DNA from: Niastella soli
Lineage (GTDB): Bacteria; Bacteroidota; Bacteroidia; Chitinophagales; Chitinophagaceae
Reading direction: 5' to 3'
Assembly (NCBI RefSeq): GCF_017742245.1
Contig: NZ_JAGHKO010000001.1
Span: 2,970,463 to 3,034,462, forward strand
DNA: 64,000 nucleotides
This document shows, one piece after another, positions 42,332 through 51,247 of the stretch (positions are counted from its first letter, which is position 1; every line of letters starts with the position of its first letter). Under the pieces are notes generated by a model. That model did not search any database. It was not told the origin of the DNA and saw only the letters and a program-made list of their open reading frames with translations. The translations under genes and the position numbers were made by a program.

Positions 42332-43261
42332 TTACAATGTTTTCAAAACATCGTTCATGCTTCTAACGGCATCAGCGCTCTTGTTAAAGAGGGCTTGCTC
42401 GTCGGCATTTAAACCAAAGTCAACTATTTTTTCCCAGCCGCTCTTACCGATGATAACGGGAACGCCAAGGCAAATATCTTTTTGACCATATTCTCCATTC
42501 AGAGATACGCAGCAGGTAAATAATTTTTTCTGATCGCGTACAATGCTTTCAACCAGGGCTGCTCCGGCTGCTCCGGGTGCATACCAGGCACTGGTGCCAA
42601 TCAGTTTGGTAAGGGTAGCACCACCTACCATTGTATCGGCCACTATTTGTTTTTGTTGTTCTTCGCTCAGGAATTTGGTAACAGGGGCGCTGTTCCAGGT
42701 TGCCAAACGAATGAGCGGGATCATGGTAGTATCGCCGTGACCACCTACAACTACAGCATTCAGGTCGGCAGGGCTGCAACCCAGGTGCTGGCTCAGTTGA
42801 TATTTAAAACGGGCGCTATCGAGCGTACCACCCATCCCAATGATCCTGTTCTTTGGCAAGCCGGTAGCGGTTAAAGCCAGATAGGTCATGGTATCCATGG
42901 GGTTACTGATAACGATGATGATAGCGTTGGGCGAGTGTTTCAGAATGTTTTCGGCTACGCCTCTTACGATCCCGGCGTTGGTTCCGATCAATTCCTCGCG
43001 GGTCATACCCGGTTTACGGGGTAAGCCTGATGTAATTACAACTACATCGCTGCCGGCAGTTTTGCTGTAATCATTGGTACTACCTATGATGCGGGTATCA
43101 AAGCCCAGTAAAGCGGCTGTTTGCATCATGTCCTGAGCCTTTCCTTCGGCCAGTCCTTCTTTGATGTCCAATAATACCAGTTCCTCTGCCAGTTCGGCCC
43201 GGGCGATATTATCAGCGCAGGTAGCGCCTACTGCACCGGCGCCTACAACAGTTACTTTCAT
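42332..43261 (-). CDS. mdh: Malate dehydrogenase
   Basis: The 309-residue enzyme oxidises malate to oxaloacetate with NAD+ in the citric acid cycle. It has the Rossmann motif GAGAVGATCADN (7-18), the acid after the second strand (LLDIKEG) that selects NAD+, the substrate-binding loop GLPRKPGMTR, the ISNPMD motif and the catalytic VGGHGDTTMIPL. The Arg in LPRKPGMTR and the position of the loop favour malate over lactate. A perfect -7 element lies about 36 bp upstream. It is monocistronic with a terminator. Confidence 0.93.
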   Translation of the reverse strand: MKVTVVGAGAVGATCADNIARAELAEELVLLDIKEGLAEGKAQDMMQTAALLGFDTRIIGSTNDYSKTAGSDVVVITSGLPRKPGMTREELIGTNAGIVRGVAENILKHSPNAIIIVISNPMDTMTYLALTATGLPKNRIIGMGGTLDSARFKYQLSQHLGCSPADLNAVVVGGHGDTTMIPLIRLATWNSAPVTKFLSEEQQKQIVADTMVGGATLTKLIGTSAWYAPGAAGAALVESIVRDQKKLFTCCVSLNGEYGQKDICLGVPVIIGKSGWEKIVDFGLNADEQALFNKSADAVRSMNDVLKTL

Positions 43262-43296
43262 CAGAAAAAATTTAAGGTGGTGAGCAAATTATTGCG

Positions 43297-43304
43297 CAAA
43301 AATA
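43297..43304 (-). promoter_or_regulatory. -7 element of mdh promoter
   Basis: TATTTTTG on the minus strand matches the consensus exactly; the predicted leader is about 30 nt. Confidence 0.5.
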
Positions 43305-43365
43305 GGGCGCGATTGAAGAATATCTCTTTTTTATTTATCGGCCAAATGTAACCAATAAAGTACCG

Positions 43366-43872
43366 TTAGTCCTTTGCATTGAAGGCCTGAAGTACCTTAT
43401 TAACTTCAACATTTCCGTCGAAAGTGGTAATCAGCTCACCCTTTTTATCATACAGCGCCTGAAAAGGCAGGCTTTTTATTTTGAAAAAAGGTGGCAGGAA
43501 GAATTTGGTGTCCCGGCCCATTTTAATATTGGGGTATTCGGCGATCTTGTGTTCCTTATAAAACTCAACCATTTCATCGAACGGTTGATAGGTGACCATC
43601 ACAATCTGGTATTTCTTCAGTTCCTTCATTTTCTTTTCCATTTCTGCCCACTGGTGTTTACAATGGTCGCAATCGGGACTGAAATACATAATGAGAGTAG
43701 GCTGATGATGTTTCAGGTTCTCTTTGGTGAAATTGGTACTGTCGGTCTGTAAAATGGTAAATGGCGGAATAGTTGGGAACCGTTTATAGGCCGGACTGTC
43801 GGGGGCGGAAGTTTGCGCTGATGCCAGTTTTACTGTAAATGCCAGAATAAGCAAAAAAAGCCGGTTTCTCAT
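43366..43872 (-). CDS. Thioredoxin-like (TlpA/ResA-type) exported protein
   Basis: The 168-residue protein has a signal peptide (MRNRLFLLILAFTVKLASA) and a thioredoxin fold with active site DCDHC (YFSPDCDHCKHQW). It also has the cis-Pro region SLPFQALYDKKGE and a C-terminal helix. The CxxC pair is a redox centre for periplasmic thiol-disulfide exchange, although the Asp before the first Cys replaces the usual Trp-Cys. It is divergent to the BlaI gene across 227 bp and has no obvious partner. Confidence 0.88.
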   Translation of the reverse strand: MRNRLFLLILAFTVKLASAQTSAPDSPAYKRFPTIPPFTILQTDSTNFTKENLKHHQPTLIMYFSPDCDHCKHQWAEMEKKMKELKKYQIVMVTYQPFDEMVEFYKEHKIAEYPNIKMGRDTKFFLPPFFKIKSLPFQALYDKKGELITTFDGNVEVNKVLQAFNAKD

Positions 43873-44073
43873 TTGTCAAATGTTTGCTGGTGTTAGGGTA
43901 CGCCCCTGTTCGGAGCGGCCTGATAAAGTTTCAGATTTACTTAATTATAAAGGAATCTATCAAAATTAACTCTTCTCGTATAATTATACTACTTCAAAAA
44001 TAACAGTAAATGAACAGGGTAGGCATATGTTAATCCCATTTAACAAAAAAGATTTTGTACTATTTACGGATTA

Positions 44074-44098
44074 TTCGTAGGTTTACGAAAATATCGTA
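44074..44098 (+). promoter_or_regulatory. BlaI-type operators at the regulator start
   Basis: TTCGTA-GGTT-TACGAA (44074-44089) is a perfect palindrome with 4-bp spacer. A second, overlapping TACGA-AAATA-TCGTA (44084-44098) ends one base before the ATG. BlaI/MecI-type sites usually are such TACA/TGTA- or CGTA-like dyads, so autorepression is likely. Confidence 0.55.
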
Positions 44099-44099
44099 G

Positions 44100-44465
44100 A
44101 TGGATAAATTAACCATACAGGAAGAGCAGGCCATGCAGGCTATATGGAAAACCGGAGAGGGCAACATAAAGCTATTCCTTGAAAATATGGAAGCGCCTCA
44201 GCCGCCCTATACAACCCTGGCATCCACCGTAAAGAACCTGGAGAAAAAAGGCATGTTACAGAGCCGGCTGGTGGGTAATACCTATTTATACAAACCCGCC
44301 ATTTCAGAAGAGGAATACAAAAAAAATTTCATGAGTGGGGTGGTGAAGGATTATTTCGATAACTCCTACAAGCAGCTGGTGAACTTTTTTGTGGAACAAA
44401 AGAAGTTAAGCCCGAAGGAGTTAAAGGATATAATAGAGATGATCGAAGGCGGAAGTAAGAAATAG
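44100..44465 (+). CDS. BlaI/MecI/CopY family repressor
   Basis: The 121-residue winged-helix protein matches the BlaI family: LTIQEEQAMQAIWKTGEGNIKLFLENM, then PPYTTLASTVKNLEKKGMLQSRLVGNTYLYKPAISEEEYKK, and a C-terminal dimerisation helix (QLVNFFVEQKKLSPKELKDIIEMIEGG). BlaI-type repressors are cleaved after a signal from a BlaR1-like membrane peptidase. Such a gene follows after 61 bp, so the two form a regulator-sensor pair. No beta-lactamase gene is adjacent. Confidence 0.9.
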   Translation: MDKLTIQEEQAMQAIWKTGEGNIKLFLENMEAPQPPYTTLASTVKNLEKKGMLQSRLVGNTYLYKPAISEEEYKKNFMSGVVKDYFDNSYKQLVNFFVEQKKLSPKELKDIIEMIEGGSKK

Positions 44466-44520
44466 AAACAGCGTTGAAAAGTTTCAACTTCAAACGTCAT
44501 ACTCAAACTATTCCAAAAGA
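44465..44520. repeat. Heptad-like tract between blaI and the M56 gene
   Basis: A GTTGAAA / AGTTTCA / ACTTCAA / ACGTCAT / ACTCAAA series follows a 7-bp frame. GTTGAAA and TTTCAAC can also pair. Confidence 0.3.
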
Positions 44521-44526
44521 AGCTAT

Positions 44527-46557
44527 ATGTTACAATATCTCCTTAAGCTAACAATAAGCCTATCCATCGTATACCTCTTCTATCAGTTATTTCTGCGCCG
44601 GCTTACCTTTTATAACTGGAACCGCTGGTACCTGTTGATATACTCAATGGTATGTTTTGTGATCCCCGTCATAAACGTTTTTACCATTATAGTAAAACAG
44701 CCGGCCTTACGCGAATCGGCCCTTGTAAATTACATTCCGGCCATTACGCAAATATCCCCTGCAACCGCTTCGGTTGGTATTGACTGGTGGTTGGTAGGGG
44801 CAGTTGTTTTCATTGTTGGAATAGTGGTAATGTTAGTGCGTTTGTTGGTGCAATACTATTCCTTATTCAAAATGCGCTCAAAAGCGGTATTGCTGTATGA
44901 TAATAAAGTAAAGTTATATCATATAGATGCACCGGTGATGCCCTTTTCATTTGGCCGCGGAATTTATGTAAACCAGCATCAGCATAGTGAACATGAGTTG
45001 AAAGAGATCATTCGTCATGAATTTATACATGTAAAACAACGGCACACATTGGATATTGTCTGGAGTGAACTGTTGTGTCTGTTGAACTGGTATAATCCGT
45101 TTGCGTGGTTATTACGCCATGATATTCGTCAGAACCTGGAATTTATTGCCGATCACCAGGTATTGCAAACCGGTTTCGATCGCAAACAATACCAGTATCT
45201 GCTTTTAAAAGTTATTGGAGTCAATTCATTTAGTATAGCCAACAATTTCAATTTTTCTTCACTCAAAAAAAGAATAGCCATGATGAACAAAGCCCAAAGT
45301 GCCCGGGTAAACCTGATCAGGTTCCTGTTTCTGCTGCCCTTACTGGTAGTGGTATTACTGGCCTTTCGTAATTCCACTCAAATTAACCGTCAATTTGTGA
45401 GCTCGTTGGTCACCGATACCATACCAGCTGCTGCAAAAGTACCGCCAGGATTGAAGGAGGTTTCAACCATTGATGTTAATGATAATAAGGCCACTGTTCG
45501 GTTAAAGAACAAAAAGATAGAGAAGTACGACCTTAACAATCCCAAAGAAAAGGACGCGTTTGAGCAGAAATATGGCCCATTGCCAGCGCCACCACCGCCG
45601 CCTGTTGCCCCTACCATGCCAACCGCTCCAGAACCACTCAACCAGGTTTTAATTGATTTGGCGCCGATAGCCCCTGATTCCCCCAATAAATTGGCTCCAG
45701 TGGCACCGGAAGCGCCTATAGCTCCCGTGAAAATATTGCTTTCGGTAGCACCCCAGGCCCCGCCAACGCTGGAGTTAACCCCGGTTCCGCCCCCACCGCC
45801 GCCACCGGTTCCTGCACAGGAGGATTGCTACAACAAAAAGGGTTTTTGTATTACCGTTGTCGATAACCGTGGCGAAGCTACTGTGATCGTGAAGGACAAA
45901 AGCAATAAAATAGTGCTGGCGGTTTCGCTTAACGACTGGAACAAAGACAAACAGTATGAAGACAAATACGGTGAAGTGCCACCACGGCAGATCATATTGT
46001 TGCCAAAAACAGTGATGGGGAATAAGCTAAGGCTGAAAACGGTAAAACCAGCCATTGTCAAAAACGACGAAAATAGTATAGGCGACAATACCTATAACAC
46101 AACATACAGACGAAAATACCTGCCTATGTACAGTGTAACGCCCGACAGCAATGTTTGGCCTGTTATCATTGTCAGAGGGCGCCCCAATGCAAGGAGCGTT
46201 GCCAAAAGCACGCCAAGCCCATATGTTAAAATGGCTGAGATAGCGAAAGAGGGAAATATGATAGCTACTAATAACAAGATCGTAACTGTAAAAATAGTTA
46301 AAGGGAGTTCAATGGATAAAGCCGGGGGCGCAGAAGCCAGGCCTCAACTGGCGGAGGTTAAGAGATCTACCGACCTTATTAATCTGACACCTGTGGCTAA
46401 ACCATCTGCTGAGGCGGATAAGGCCGCACAATTCAAACCCAAACCGGAGATTAAGAAAGCCCCCGACCTTATAAATCTGACTCCCATGGCTAAACCCGAC
46501 ATGGAACCCAAGAAAGCCGCGGAAGCCAAACCGGCTGCCCCGACAAAAGAACAGTAA
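44527..46557 (+). CDS. M56 family (BlaR1-like) peptidase with polyproline tail
   Basis: The 676-residue membrane protein has four N-terminal membrane helices (YLLKLTISLSIVYLFYQLF, WYLLIYSMVCFVIPVINVF, LVGAVVFIVGIVVMLVRLLV) and the zinc-protease motif HEFIH at 164-168, followed by ELLCLLNWYNPFAWLLRHDIRQNLEFIADHQ, all M56 marks. It also has RFLFLLPLLVVVLLAF near residue 270. The rest is a large extracytoplasmic domain rich in Pro and Ala, with a five-Pro and a seven-Pro run (near residues 358 and 422). It ends in two DLINLTP(V/M)AKP repeats. There is no penicillin-binding domain like that of BlaR1. I infer sensing of envelope stress and cleavage of BlaI. EF-P is the next gene. Confidence 0.85.
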   Translation: MLQYLLKLTISLSIVYLFYQLFLRRLTFYNWNRWYLLIYSMVCFVIPVINVFTIIVKQPALRESALVNYIPAITQISPATASVGIDWWLVGAVVFIVGIVVMLVRLLVQYYSLFKMRSKAVLLYDNKVKLYHIDAPVMPFSFGRGIYVNQHQHSEHELKEIIRHEFIHVKQRHTLDIVWSELLCLLNWYNPFAWLLRHDIRQNLEFIADHQVLQTGFDRKQYQYLLLKVIGVNSFSIANNFNFSSLKKRIAMMNKAQSARVNLIRFLFLLPLLVVVLLAFRNSTQINRQFVSSLVTDTIPAAAKVPPGLKEVSTIDVNDNKATVRLKNKKIEKYDLNNPKEKDAFEQKYGPLPAPPPPPVAPTMPTAPEPLNQVLIDLAPIAPDSPNKLAPVAPEAPIAPVKILLSVAPQAPPTLELTPVPPPPPPPVPAQEDCYNKKGFCITVVDNRGEATVIVKDKSNKIVLAVSLNDWNKDKQYEDKYGEVPPRQIILLPKTVMGNKLRLKTVKPAIVKNDENSIGDNTYNTTYRRKYLPMYSVTPDSNVWPVIIVRGRPNARSVAKSTPSPYVKMAEIAKEGNMIATNNKIVTVKIVKGSSMDKAGGAEARPQLAEVKRSTDLINLTPVAKPSAEADKAAQFKPKPEIKKAPDLINLTPMAKPDMEPKKAAEAKPAAPTKEQ

Positions 46558-46651
46558 CAGTCCATTTTGCTACCTGCCAATTTTGCCATAATTTTGCCTC
46601 CTCTTTTTAGAATTGTACTTGTTTTATTGACTTTTGAAATTTTTATCATTT

Positions 46652-47218
46652 ATGGCAAATACCTCAGATATCAGCCGCGGCATGATTATCAAACTGGATG
46701 GAAGTTTATACACCGTGGTTGAATTTGGCGAAAATAAAACTGCCCGGGCTGCTGCCAAGGTATGGGCAAAATTGAAGGGCGTTGACAATAGCCGGAGTAT
46801 TGAAAAAACCTGGAACAGTGGTGATACCATTTATCCGGTACGCGTTGAGCGCAAAACCTACCAGTTCCTTTATAAGGACGATACCGGTTACAATTTCATG
46901 GACAGTGAAACTTTTGAGCAAATAGCCCTGGCCGAGAACCTGGTAGATGCTCCCCAGTTCCTGAAAGACGGACAAGAGGTTTCTGTACTCATCAATACCG
47001 AAACAGAGCAACCGATGAGTGTGGAACTGCCTGATAAAATTGTGGTAAAGGTAACCTACAGCGAACCTGGCTTAAGAGGCGATACCGCTACCCGCACCCT
47101 GAAGCCTGCAACCGTTGAAACAGGCGCCACCGTGAACGTGCCGCTGTTTGTAAACGAAGGTGAGTTGATTCGTATAAATACGAAGACTGGTGAATATGTA
47201 GAACGGGTAAAAGAATAG
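46652..47218 (+). CDS. efp: Elongation factor P
   Basis: EF-P binds the ribosomal E site and helps peptide bonds at polyproline runs. From the ATG at 46652 (MANTSDISRGMIIKLDGSLYTVVEF) the protein is about 188 residues with the three EF-P domains: KOW-like N-domain, OB-domain (FMDSETFEQIALAENLV) and C-domain (LPDKIVVKVTYSEPGLRGDTATRTLKPATVETGATVNVPLFVNEGELIRINTKTGEYVERV). The tip loop, where most EF-P carry PGKG or PGR for modification, reads FGENKTARAAAKVWAKL and is two residues longer. So the modified residue is not obvious. The gene lies directly after the polyproline-rich M56 gene. Confidence 0.9.
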   Translation: MANTSDISRGMIIKLDGSLYTVVEFGENKTARAAAKVWAKLKGVDNSRSIEKTWNSGDTIYPVRVERKTYQFLYKDDTGYNFMDSETFEQIALAENLVDAPQFLKDGQEVSVLINTETEQPMSVELPDKIVVKVTYSEPGLRGDTATRTLKPATVETGATVNVPLFVNEGELIRINTKTGEYVERVKE

Positions 47219-47390
47219 TACTAAAACTTACGTTATACTGGGACAATGGAACTAAAAAATCCATTGTCCTCTTTTTTTGGGTAAGACCGAGCGGCATTTA
47301 AAAAAACGCTTTTGGATATATTTAGCGTCTAATCCTTATCTTAGCCGCCTGTTATACAGGACTTAAACGACAAACTAAAATTTTTAACAG

Positions 47391-47885
47391 ATGGATTTTA
47401 AACAAATTCAGGAGTTGATCAAGATGATCAACAAATCAAATATTGGGGAAGTGACGATTGAAGAAAAGGGATTTAAATTAACCATCAAACAAAAAGAAGA
47501 ACCGGTTCAAAATGTCATTGCAGCTCCTGTACATACTCCTATGATGACTGCTATGCCACAACAAACTGTGGCTTCTCAACCTGCTGCACAAGTAACTGCC
47601 CCCGCTGCAGATAAATCAAAAGCTGCAGATGCGGTTCCTGACAATTTGATCACTATTAAGAGCCCGATGATTGGTACTTTCTATCGCAGCTCTGCACCCG
47701 GCAAACCAGCGTTTGTTGAAATAGGTGATGATGTTACTCCTGGAAAAGCGGTTTGCATTATTGAAGCTATGAAACTCTTTAATGAGATCGAAAGCGAAGT
47801 AAAAGGCCGTATTGTGAAAGTATTGGTAGAAGATGCTTCGCCGGTAGAATACGATCAACCGTTATTCCTGGTAGAACCAGCTTAA
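47391..47885 (+). CDS. accB: Acetyl-CoA carboxylase biotin carboxyl carrier protein
   Basis: The 164-residue BCCP carries biotin for malonyl-CoA formation. The N-terminal helix (MDFKQIQELIKMINKSNIGEVTIEEKGFKLTIKQK) is followed by a flexible Ala/Pro/Gln linker (VIAAPVHTPMMTAMPQQTVASQPAAQ) and the biotinyl domain with the EAMKLFNEIE motif (usually EAMKMMNEI; Phe replaces Met here). The accC gene follows after 110 bp, so both form the biotin-carboxylase half of ACC. The 170-bp spacer before accB holds AT-rich sequence that I cannot classify. Confidence 0.93.
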   Translation: MDFKQIQELIKMINKSNIGEVTIEEKGFKLTIKQKEEPVQNVIAAPVHTPMMTAMPQQTVASQPAAQVTAPAADKSKAADAVPDNLITIKSPMIGTFYRSSAPGKPAFVEIGDDVTPGKAVCIIEAMKLFNEIESEVKGRIVKVLVEDASPVEYDQPLFLVEPA

Positions 47886-47995
47886 CCTTAATTAGCTAAT
47901 GCGATAATTAGCGAATGTGCTAACAACATCATTCTATTGTTTAGTATTTAGCACATTGGCAAATTAGCATATTAGCACATTAACAATTAAATTCA
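47886..47995. repeat. Octad repeat tract between accB and accC
   Basis: Octads TAGCTAAT, GCGATAAT, TAGCGAAT, GTGCTAAC are followed by an inverted set (TAGCACAT, TGGCAAAT, TAGCATAT, TAGCACAT), so AATGTGCTAA and TTAGCACATT can pair. Confidence 0.6.
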
Positions 47996-49333
47996 ATGTT
48001 CAAGAAAATATTAATTGCCAATCGTGGAGAAATTGCCCTTCGGGTCATTCGTACCTGTAAAGAAATGGGCATCAAAACGGTTGCTGTTTATTCTACCGCC
48101 GACAAAGACAGCCTGCATGTGCGGTTTGCTGATGAAGCAGTTTGTATTGGTAAGGCTGCCAGTTCTGATTCCTACCTCAATATTCCACATATTATGGCCG
48201 CGGCAGAGATCACCAATGCCGACGGTATTCACCCCGGTTATGGGTTTTTGGCCGAAAACGCCCGCTTTGCGGAAATCTGCGGCGAGCATAATATAAAATT
48301 TATTGGACCCACGCCCGATCAGATCCGTTCTATGGGCGATAAGATAACTGCCAAAGAAACCATGATCAAAGCCGGTGTACCTGTGGTACCTGGTGGCGAA
48401 GGGTTGCTGGAAAGTCTGGAAGAAGCCCAAACGCTGGCAAAAGAAGTTGGTTATCCCGTTATTCTGAAAGCCACTGCAGGTGGTGGTGGTAAAGGGATGC
48501 GTGTAGTTTGGAATGAGGGAGAAATGGAAAAGAACTACAACACCGCCAAAGCCGAAGCGGGCGCCGCGTTCAAAAACGACGGTATTTACATGGAAAAGTT
48601 TGTGGAAGAACCACGCCACATTGAAATACAGGTAGCAGGCGATCGCTATGGTAAAGTTTGTCACCTCAGCGAAAGAGACTGCTCTATACAACGCCGTCAC
48701 CAGAAACTGGTAGAAGAATCACCTTCTCCCTTTATGACTCCCGAGCTGCGTAAACGTATGGGTGAGGCTGCTATCAAAGCCGCTTCTGCCATTGGGTATG
48801 AAAGCGTGGGTACCATCGAGTTCCTGGTTGATAAACACCGCAATTTCTATTTCATGGAAATGAATACCCGTATTCAGGTAGAACATTGCGTAACTGAAGA
48901 AGTAACCAACTTCGACCTCATTAAAGAACAGATAAAGATAGCTCAGGGCGAAGCCATCAGTGGTTTGAACTATGAGCCGCAGATGCATGCTATCGAATGC
49001 CGTATCAATGCCGAAGATCCGTACAATGATTTTCGTCCCAGCCCGGGCAAGATCACTACGTTGCATCAACCCGGCGGTCACGGTATCCGCATCGACTCAC
49101 ACGTATATGCCGGTTATGTTATTCCGCCATACTACGATTCTATGATCGCCAAGATCATTGCTGTAGCCCGTACACGTGAAGAAGCCATCAATACCATGAG
49201 CCGTGCTTTAAGCGAGTATGTAATTGAAGGGGTAAAAACTACAATTCCGTTCCATCAGCAATTGATGAAGAACGATGACTTTATAAAAGGTAACTTCAAT
49301 ACCAAGTTCTTAGAGACATTTAAGATGGTATAA
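47996..49333 (+). CDS. accC: Biotin carboxylase, acetyl-CoA carboxylase subunit
   Basis: AccC carboxylates the biotin on AccB with bicarbonate and ATP. The 445-residue chain has the carbamoyl-phosphate-synthase-type ATP-grasp fold: [49 protein letters not shown] (biotin-carboxylase N-domain), the glycine-rich ATP loop [37 protein letters not shown], the metal-binding [26 protein letters not shown] and [22 protein letters not shown]. The last part is the C-domain ([18 protein letters not shown]). It is the second gene of the accBC pair; the carboxyltransferase is elsewhere. Confidence 0.95.
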   Translation: MFKKILIANRGEIALRVIRTCKEMGIKTVAVYSTADKDSLHVRFADEAVCIGKAASSDSYLNIPHIMAAAEITNADGIHPGYGFLAENARFAEICGEHNIKFIGPTPDQIRSMGDKITAKETMIKAGVPVVPGGEGLLESLEEAQTLAKEVGYPVILKATAGGGGKGMRVVWNEGEMEKNYNTAKAEAGAAFKNDGIYMEKFVEEPRHIEIQVAGDRYGKVCHLSERDCSIQRRHQKLVEESPSPFMTPELRKRMGEAAIKAASAIGYESVGTIEFLVDKHRNFYFMEMNTRIQVEHCVTEEVTNFDLIKEQIKIAQGEAISGLNYEPQMHAIECRINAEDPYNDFRPSPGKITTLHQPGGHGIRIDSHVYAGYVIPPYYDSMIAKIIAVARTREEAINTMSRALSEYVIEGVKTTIPFHQQLMKNDDFIKGNFNTKFLETFKMV

Positions 49334-49410
49334 GTTAACCAGTTGATACGTTGACGAGTTAACAGGTTCAAAACCCTTGTTAACTTGTCAACCTGTTAAC
49401 TTTTCAATTT
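49332..49410. repeat. Octad tract behind accC
   Basis: GTTAACCA, GTTGATAC, GTTGACGA, GTTAACAG repeat every 8 bp and are followed by an inverted copy (TTGTTAAC, TTGTCAAC, CTGTTAAC). The arms can pair as a hairpin between accC and the converging gene. Confidence 0.6.
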
Positions 49411-49699
49411 AAGGTTTCACTTCAGTACTATCATTTCTGCTCCGTTGCTCCCTCCACTTCATTAATTGCGTCCTTTGTCTGGGGGTAAGAATGTCATTCA
49501 GCTCCTGTTGGTTCATATACTGCTGCATCCGTTCACGTTGAACCAAACGCACCAATCTTCGCTTTTGCTCAGGCGTTAAATTCAGATCACGCAATCGCAA
49601 CCGGTCCCGTTCATTAATATTTATCAGGCGTTGCTGCGCCGAACCAGTTACGCCCATGGTGATGAACATTCCAAATAATAAAATACTAACCCATTTCAT
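49409..49699 (-). CDS. Small exported Spy/CpxP-like protein
   Basis: The 96-residue protein has a signal peptide (MKWVSILLFGMFITMGVTGSA) and a charged helical region with LNLTPEQKRRLVRLVQRERMQQYMNQQELNDILTPRQRTQLMKWREQRSR. The repeated LTPEQ/LTPRQ motifs follow the LTxxQ pattern of Spy and CpxP, helical periplasmic chaperones or stress regulators. Size and composition fit this, but no other element of a Cpx system is visible. It converges with accC across the octad tract and has no close partner on its strand. Confidence 0.72.
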   Translation of the reverse strand: MKWVSILLFGMFITMGVTGSAQQRLININERDRLRLRDLNLTPEQKRRLVRLVQRERMQQYMNQQELNDILTPRQRTQLMKWREQRSRNDSTEVKP

Positions 49700-49825
49700 G
49701 GCTTTTCAGTTTATCCAGGCGTTTTGACCTTGCAGTAACGCAGTAGTTTAAACCCGGAAGAACTTGCCAGCACAAAATTGAGCGCACGACCCCTTTTTTC
49801 ACGATGAATGGACCGGAGAAAACGA

Positions 49826-51055
49826 TTAACCTGCAAATTCCTTTATTACCGCATCCAGCTTGTCCTCAACTCCATAAAAGGAAGCAAGCTTGCGGATAAC
49901 GCTTTCAACCACTGCATCGGGACAGGAAGCTCCGCTGGTGATTAAAATGCGTGCGGGATTGCTCGTAGGCAGGTAGCCGGAGGCCAGATATTCTTCTTTT
50001 GTATGAAAATTATAATGGTGGATCTCATTGGGAGAAAGCAGTTTTTCTTCCCCATTAATAAAATAGGTTGGCAGTTGTAGTTCACACAATTCAGCAAGAT
50101 GGGTAGTGTTGCTGCTGTTATAACCACCTACTACAATGGCGATATCTGCAGGCGTTTGCAACATACCGGTAACGGCTGTTTGATTGTCATTGGTGGCATA
50201 ACACAATGTATCGCGGGTATCGGCAAAACGGGTTTCAATGTTGTCCGGTGTTAAGCCGTAATGGGCTTGAATGGTTTGTTTAAGAAACTCGGCAATAGCC
50301 TGCGTATCAGTAGCCAGTTGCGTGGTTTGGTTCACAACCCCAATTCGTTGAAGATGTTGGGTAACATCAAAACCAGCGGAAAAGCGATTGGCAAACTCGG
50401 TGTAAAAGTGAGCTGCCGGTTTTTCGCCGGTAATATATTTCGCCAGGTTTTCCGCTTCCTGCATGTCATTTACAATTACCGAAGGGGCATTGCTGGCTGC
50501 ATGGGAAAACGTGGCCCTGGTTTCTTCATGTTTCGGTTTACCATGAATAACAATGGTATAGCCCTTTTGAGCGATCTGTTCGCTGCGGTTCCATACTTTT
50601 TCAACAAAGGGGCAGGTTGTATTGTATTTTTCAACCGGAATACCCAGTGAATTCAATTTCGACTCAATTTCAAGCGTTGTACCAAAAGCAGGAATGATCA
50701 CCACATCATCGGCAGTTAATTCCTCAAATGGGATGAGCTGATGGCCATAATTGTCCTGCAGAAATTGTACGCCCCTGCTTTGCAGATCGGCGTTCACCTG
50801 CGGATTATGGATCATTTCACTCAATAAAAATATCCGCTTGCCTGGATTTGATTCTATTGTTCGGAAGGAGATCTCGATGGCATTTTCTACCCCATAGCAG
50901 AACCCGAAATGACGGGCCAGGTAGATGTGCAATGAGCCCATTGTCAGCAGGGTAGGAGTAAAATCTTTCTTCATCTTGTCCTGCTGTTTACGGCTGTTTT
51001 TGATGGCCGTGATCAGGGGGCTGCGATAAGTAATAGGTACATTAAATGTTTTCAT
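49826..51055 (-). CDS. ispH: 4-hydroxy-3-methylbut-2-enyl diphosphate reductase
   Basis: IspH makes isopentenyl and dimethylallyl diphosphate in the last step of the MEP pathway with a [4Fe-4S] cluster. I place the start at the ATG at 51055 (MKTFNVPITYRSPLITAIK); the longer frame runs into repeat sequence. The product is about 409 residues, the length usual for Bacteroidota. The three cluster Cys are in ARHFGFCYGVENA, KYNTTCPFVEKVW and TSGASCPDAVVESVI. Conserved FGTT and HGKPKHEETRATFSH also lie at the expected sites. It is monocistronic, with GH13 divergent. Confidence 0.93.
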   Translation of the reverse strand: MKTFNVPITYRSPLITAIKNSRKQQDKMKKDFTPTLLTMGSLHIYLARHFGFCYGVENAIEISFRTIESNPGKRIFLLSEMIHNPQVNADLQSRGVQFLQDNYGHQLIPFEELTADDVVIIPAFGTTLEIESKLNSLGIPVEKYNTTCPFVEKVWNRSEQIAQKGYTIVIHGKPKHEETRATFSHAASNAPSVIVNDMQEAENLAKYITGEKPAAHFYTEFANRFSAGFDVTQHLQRIGVVNQTTQLATDTQAIAEFLKQTIQAHYGLTPDNIETRFADTRDTLCYATNDNQTAVTGMLQTPADIAIVVGGYNSSNTTHLAELCELQLPTYFINGEEKLLSPNEIHHYNFHTKEEYLASGYLPTSNPARILITSGASCPDAVVESVIRKLASFYGVEDKLDAVIKEFAG

Positions 51056-51075
51056 GCCAGGGCGAAGGTACGAAG

Positions 51076-51200
51076 AAGTTGCAGGTTTCAAGTTACAGAG
51101 CCAGCCCCGATTTTTCGGGGTTACAGGGAATGCAGCCCAGAGATATTATACTCGAAAATAATAGCCATGTAACCGGTATCCTGGAACTTGGAACGGAATT
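51076..51200. repeat. Heptad tract with embedded hairpin
   Basis: AGTTGCA, GGTTTCA, AGTTACA precede a small hairpin (CCCCGA ... TCGGGG, 51105-51120). Further heptads such as TCCTGGA, ACTTGGA follow. It separates ispH from the GH13 gene. Confidence 0.4.
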
Positions 51201-51215
51201 TTGATTAGTTGCCCG

Positions 51216-51223
51216 TAATTTTG
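51216..51223 (+). promoter_or_regulatory. -7 element of GH13 gene
   Basis: TAATTTTG is an exact consensus match 25 bp before the ATG at 51248. Confidence 0.5.
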
Positions 51224-51247
51224 ATTAAACCAACCAGGAAAGAGATT

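Noticed and set aside
48011..48700. Minus-strand ORF of 229 codons inside accC
   Set aside because: accC has all biotin-carboxylase motifs on the + strand; the antisense frame has no family features.
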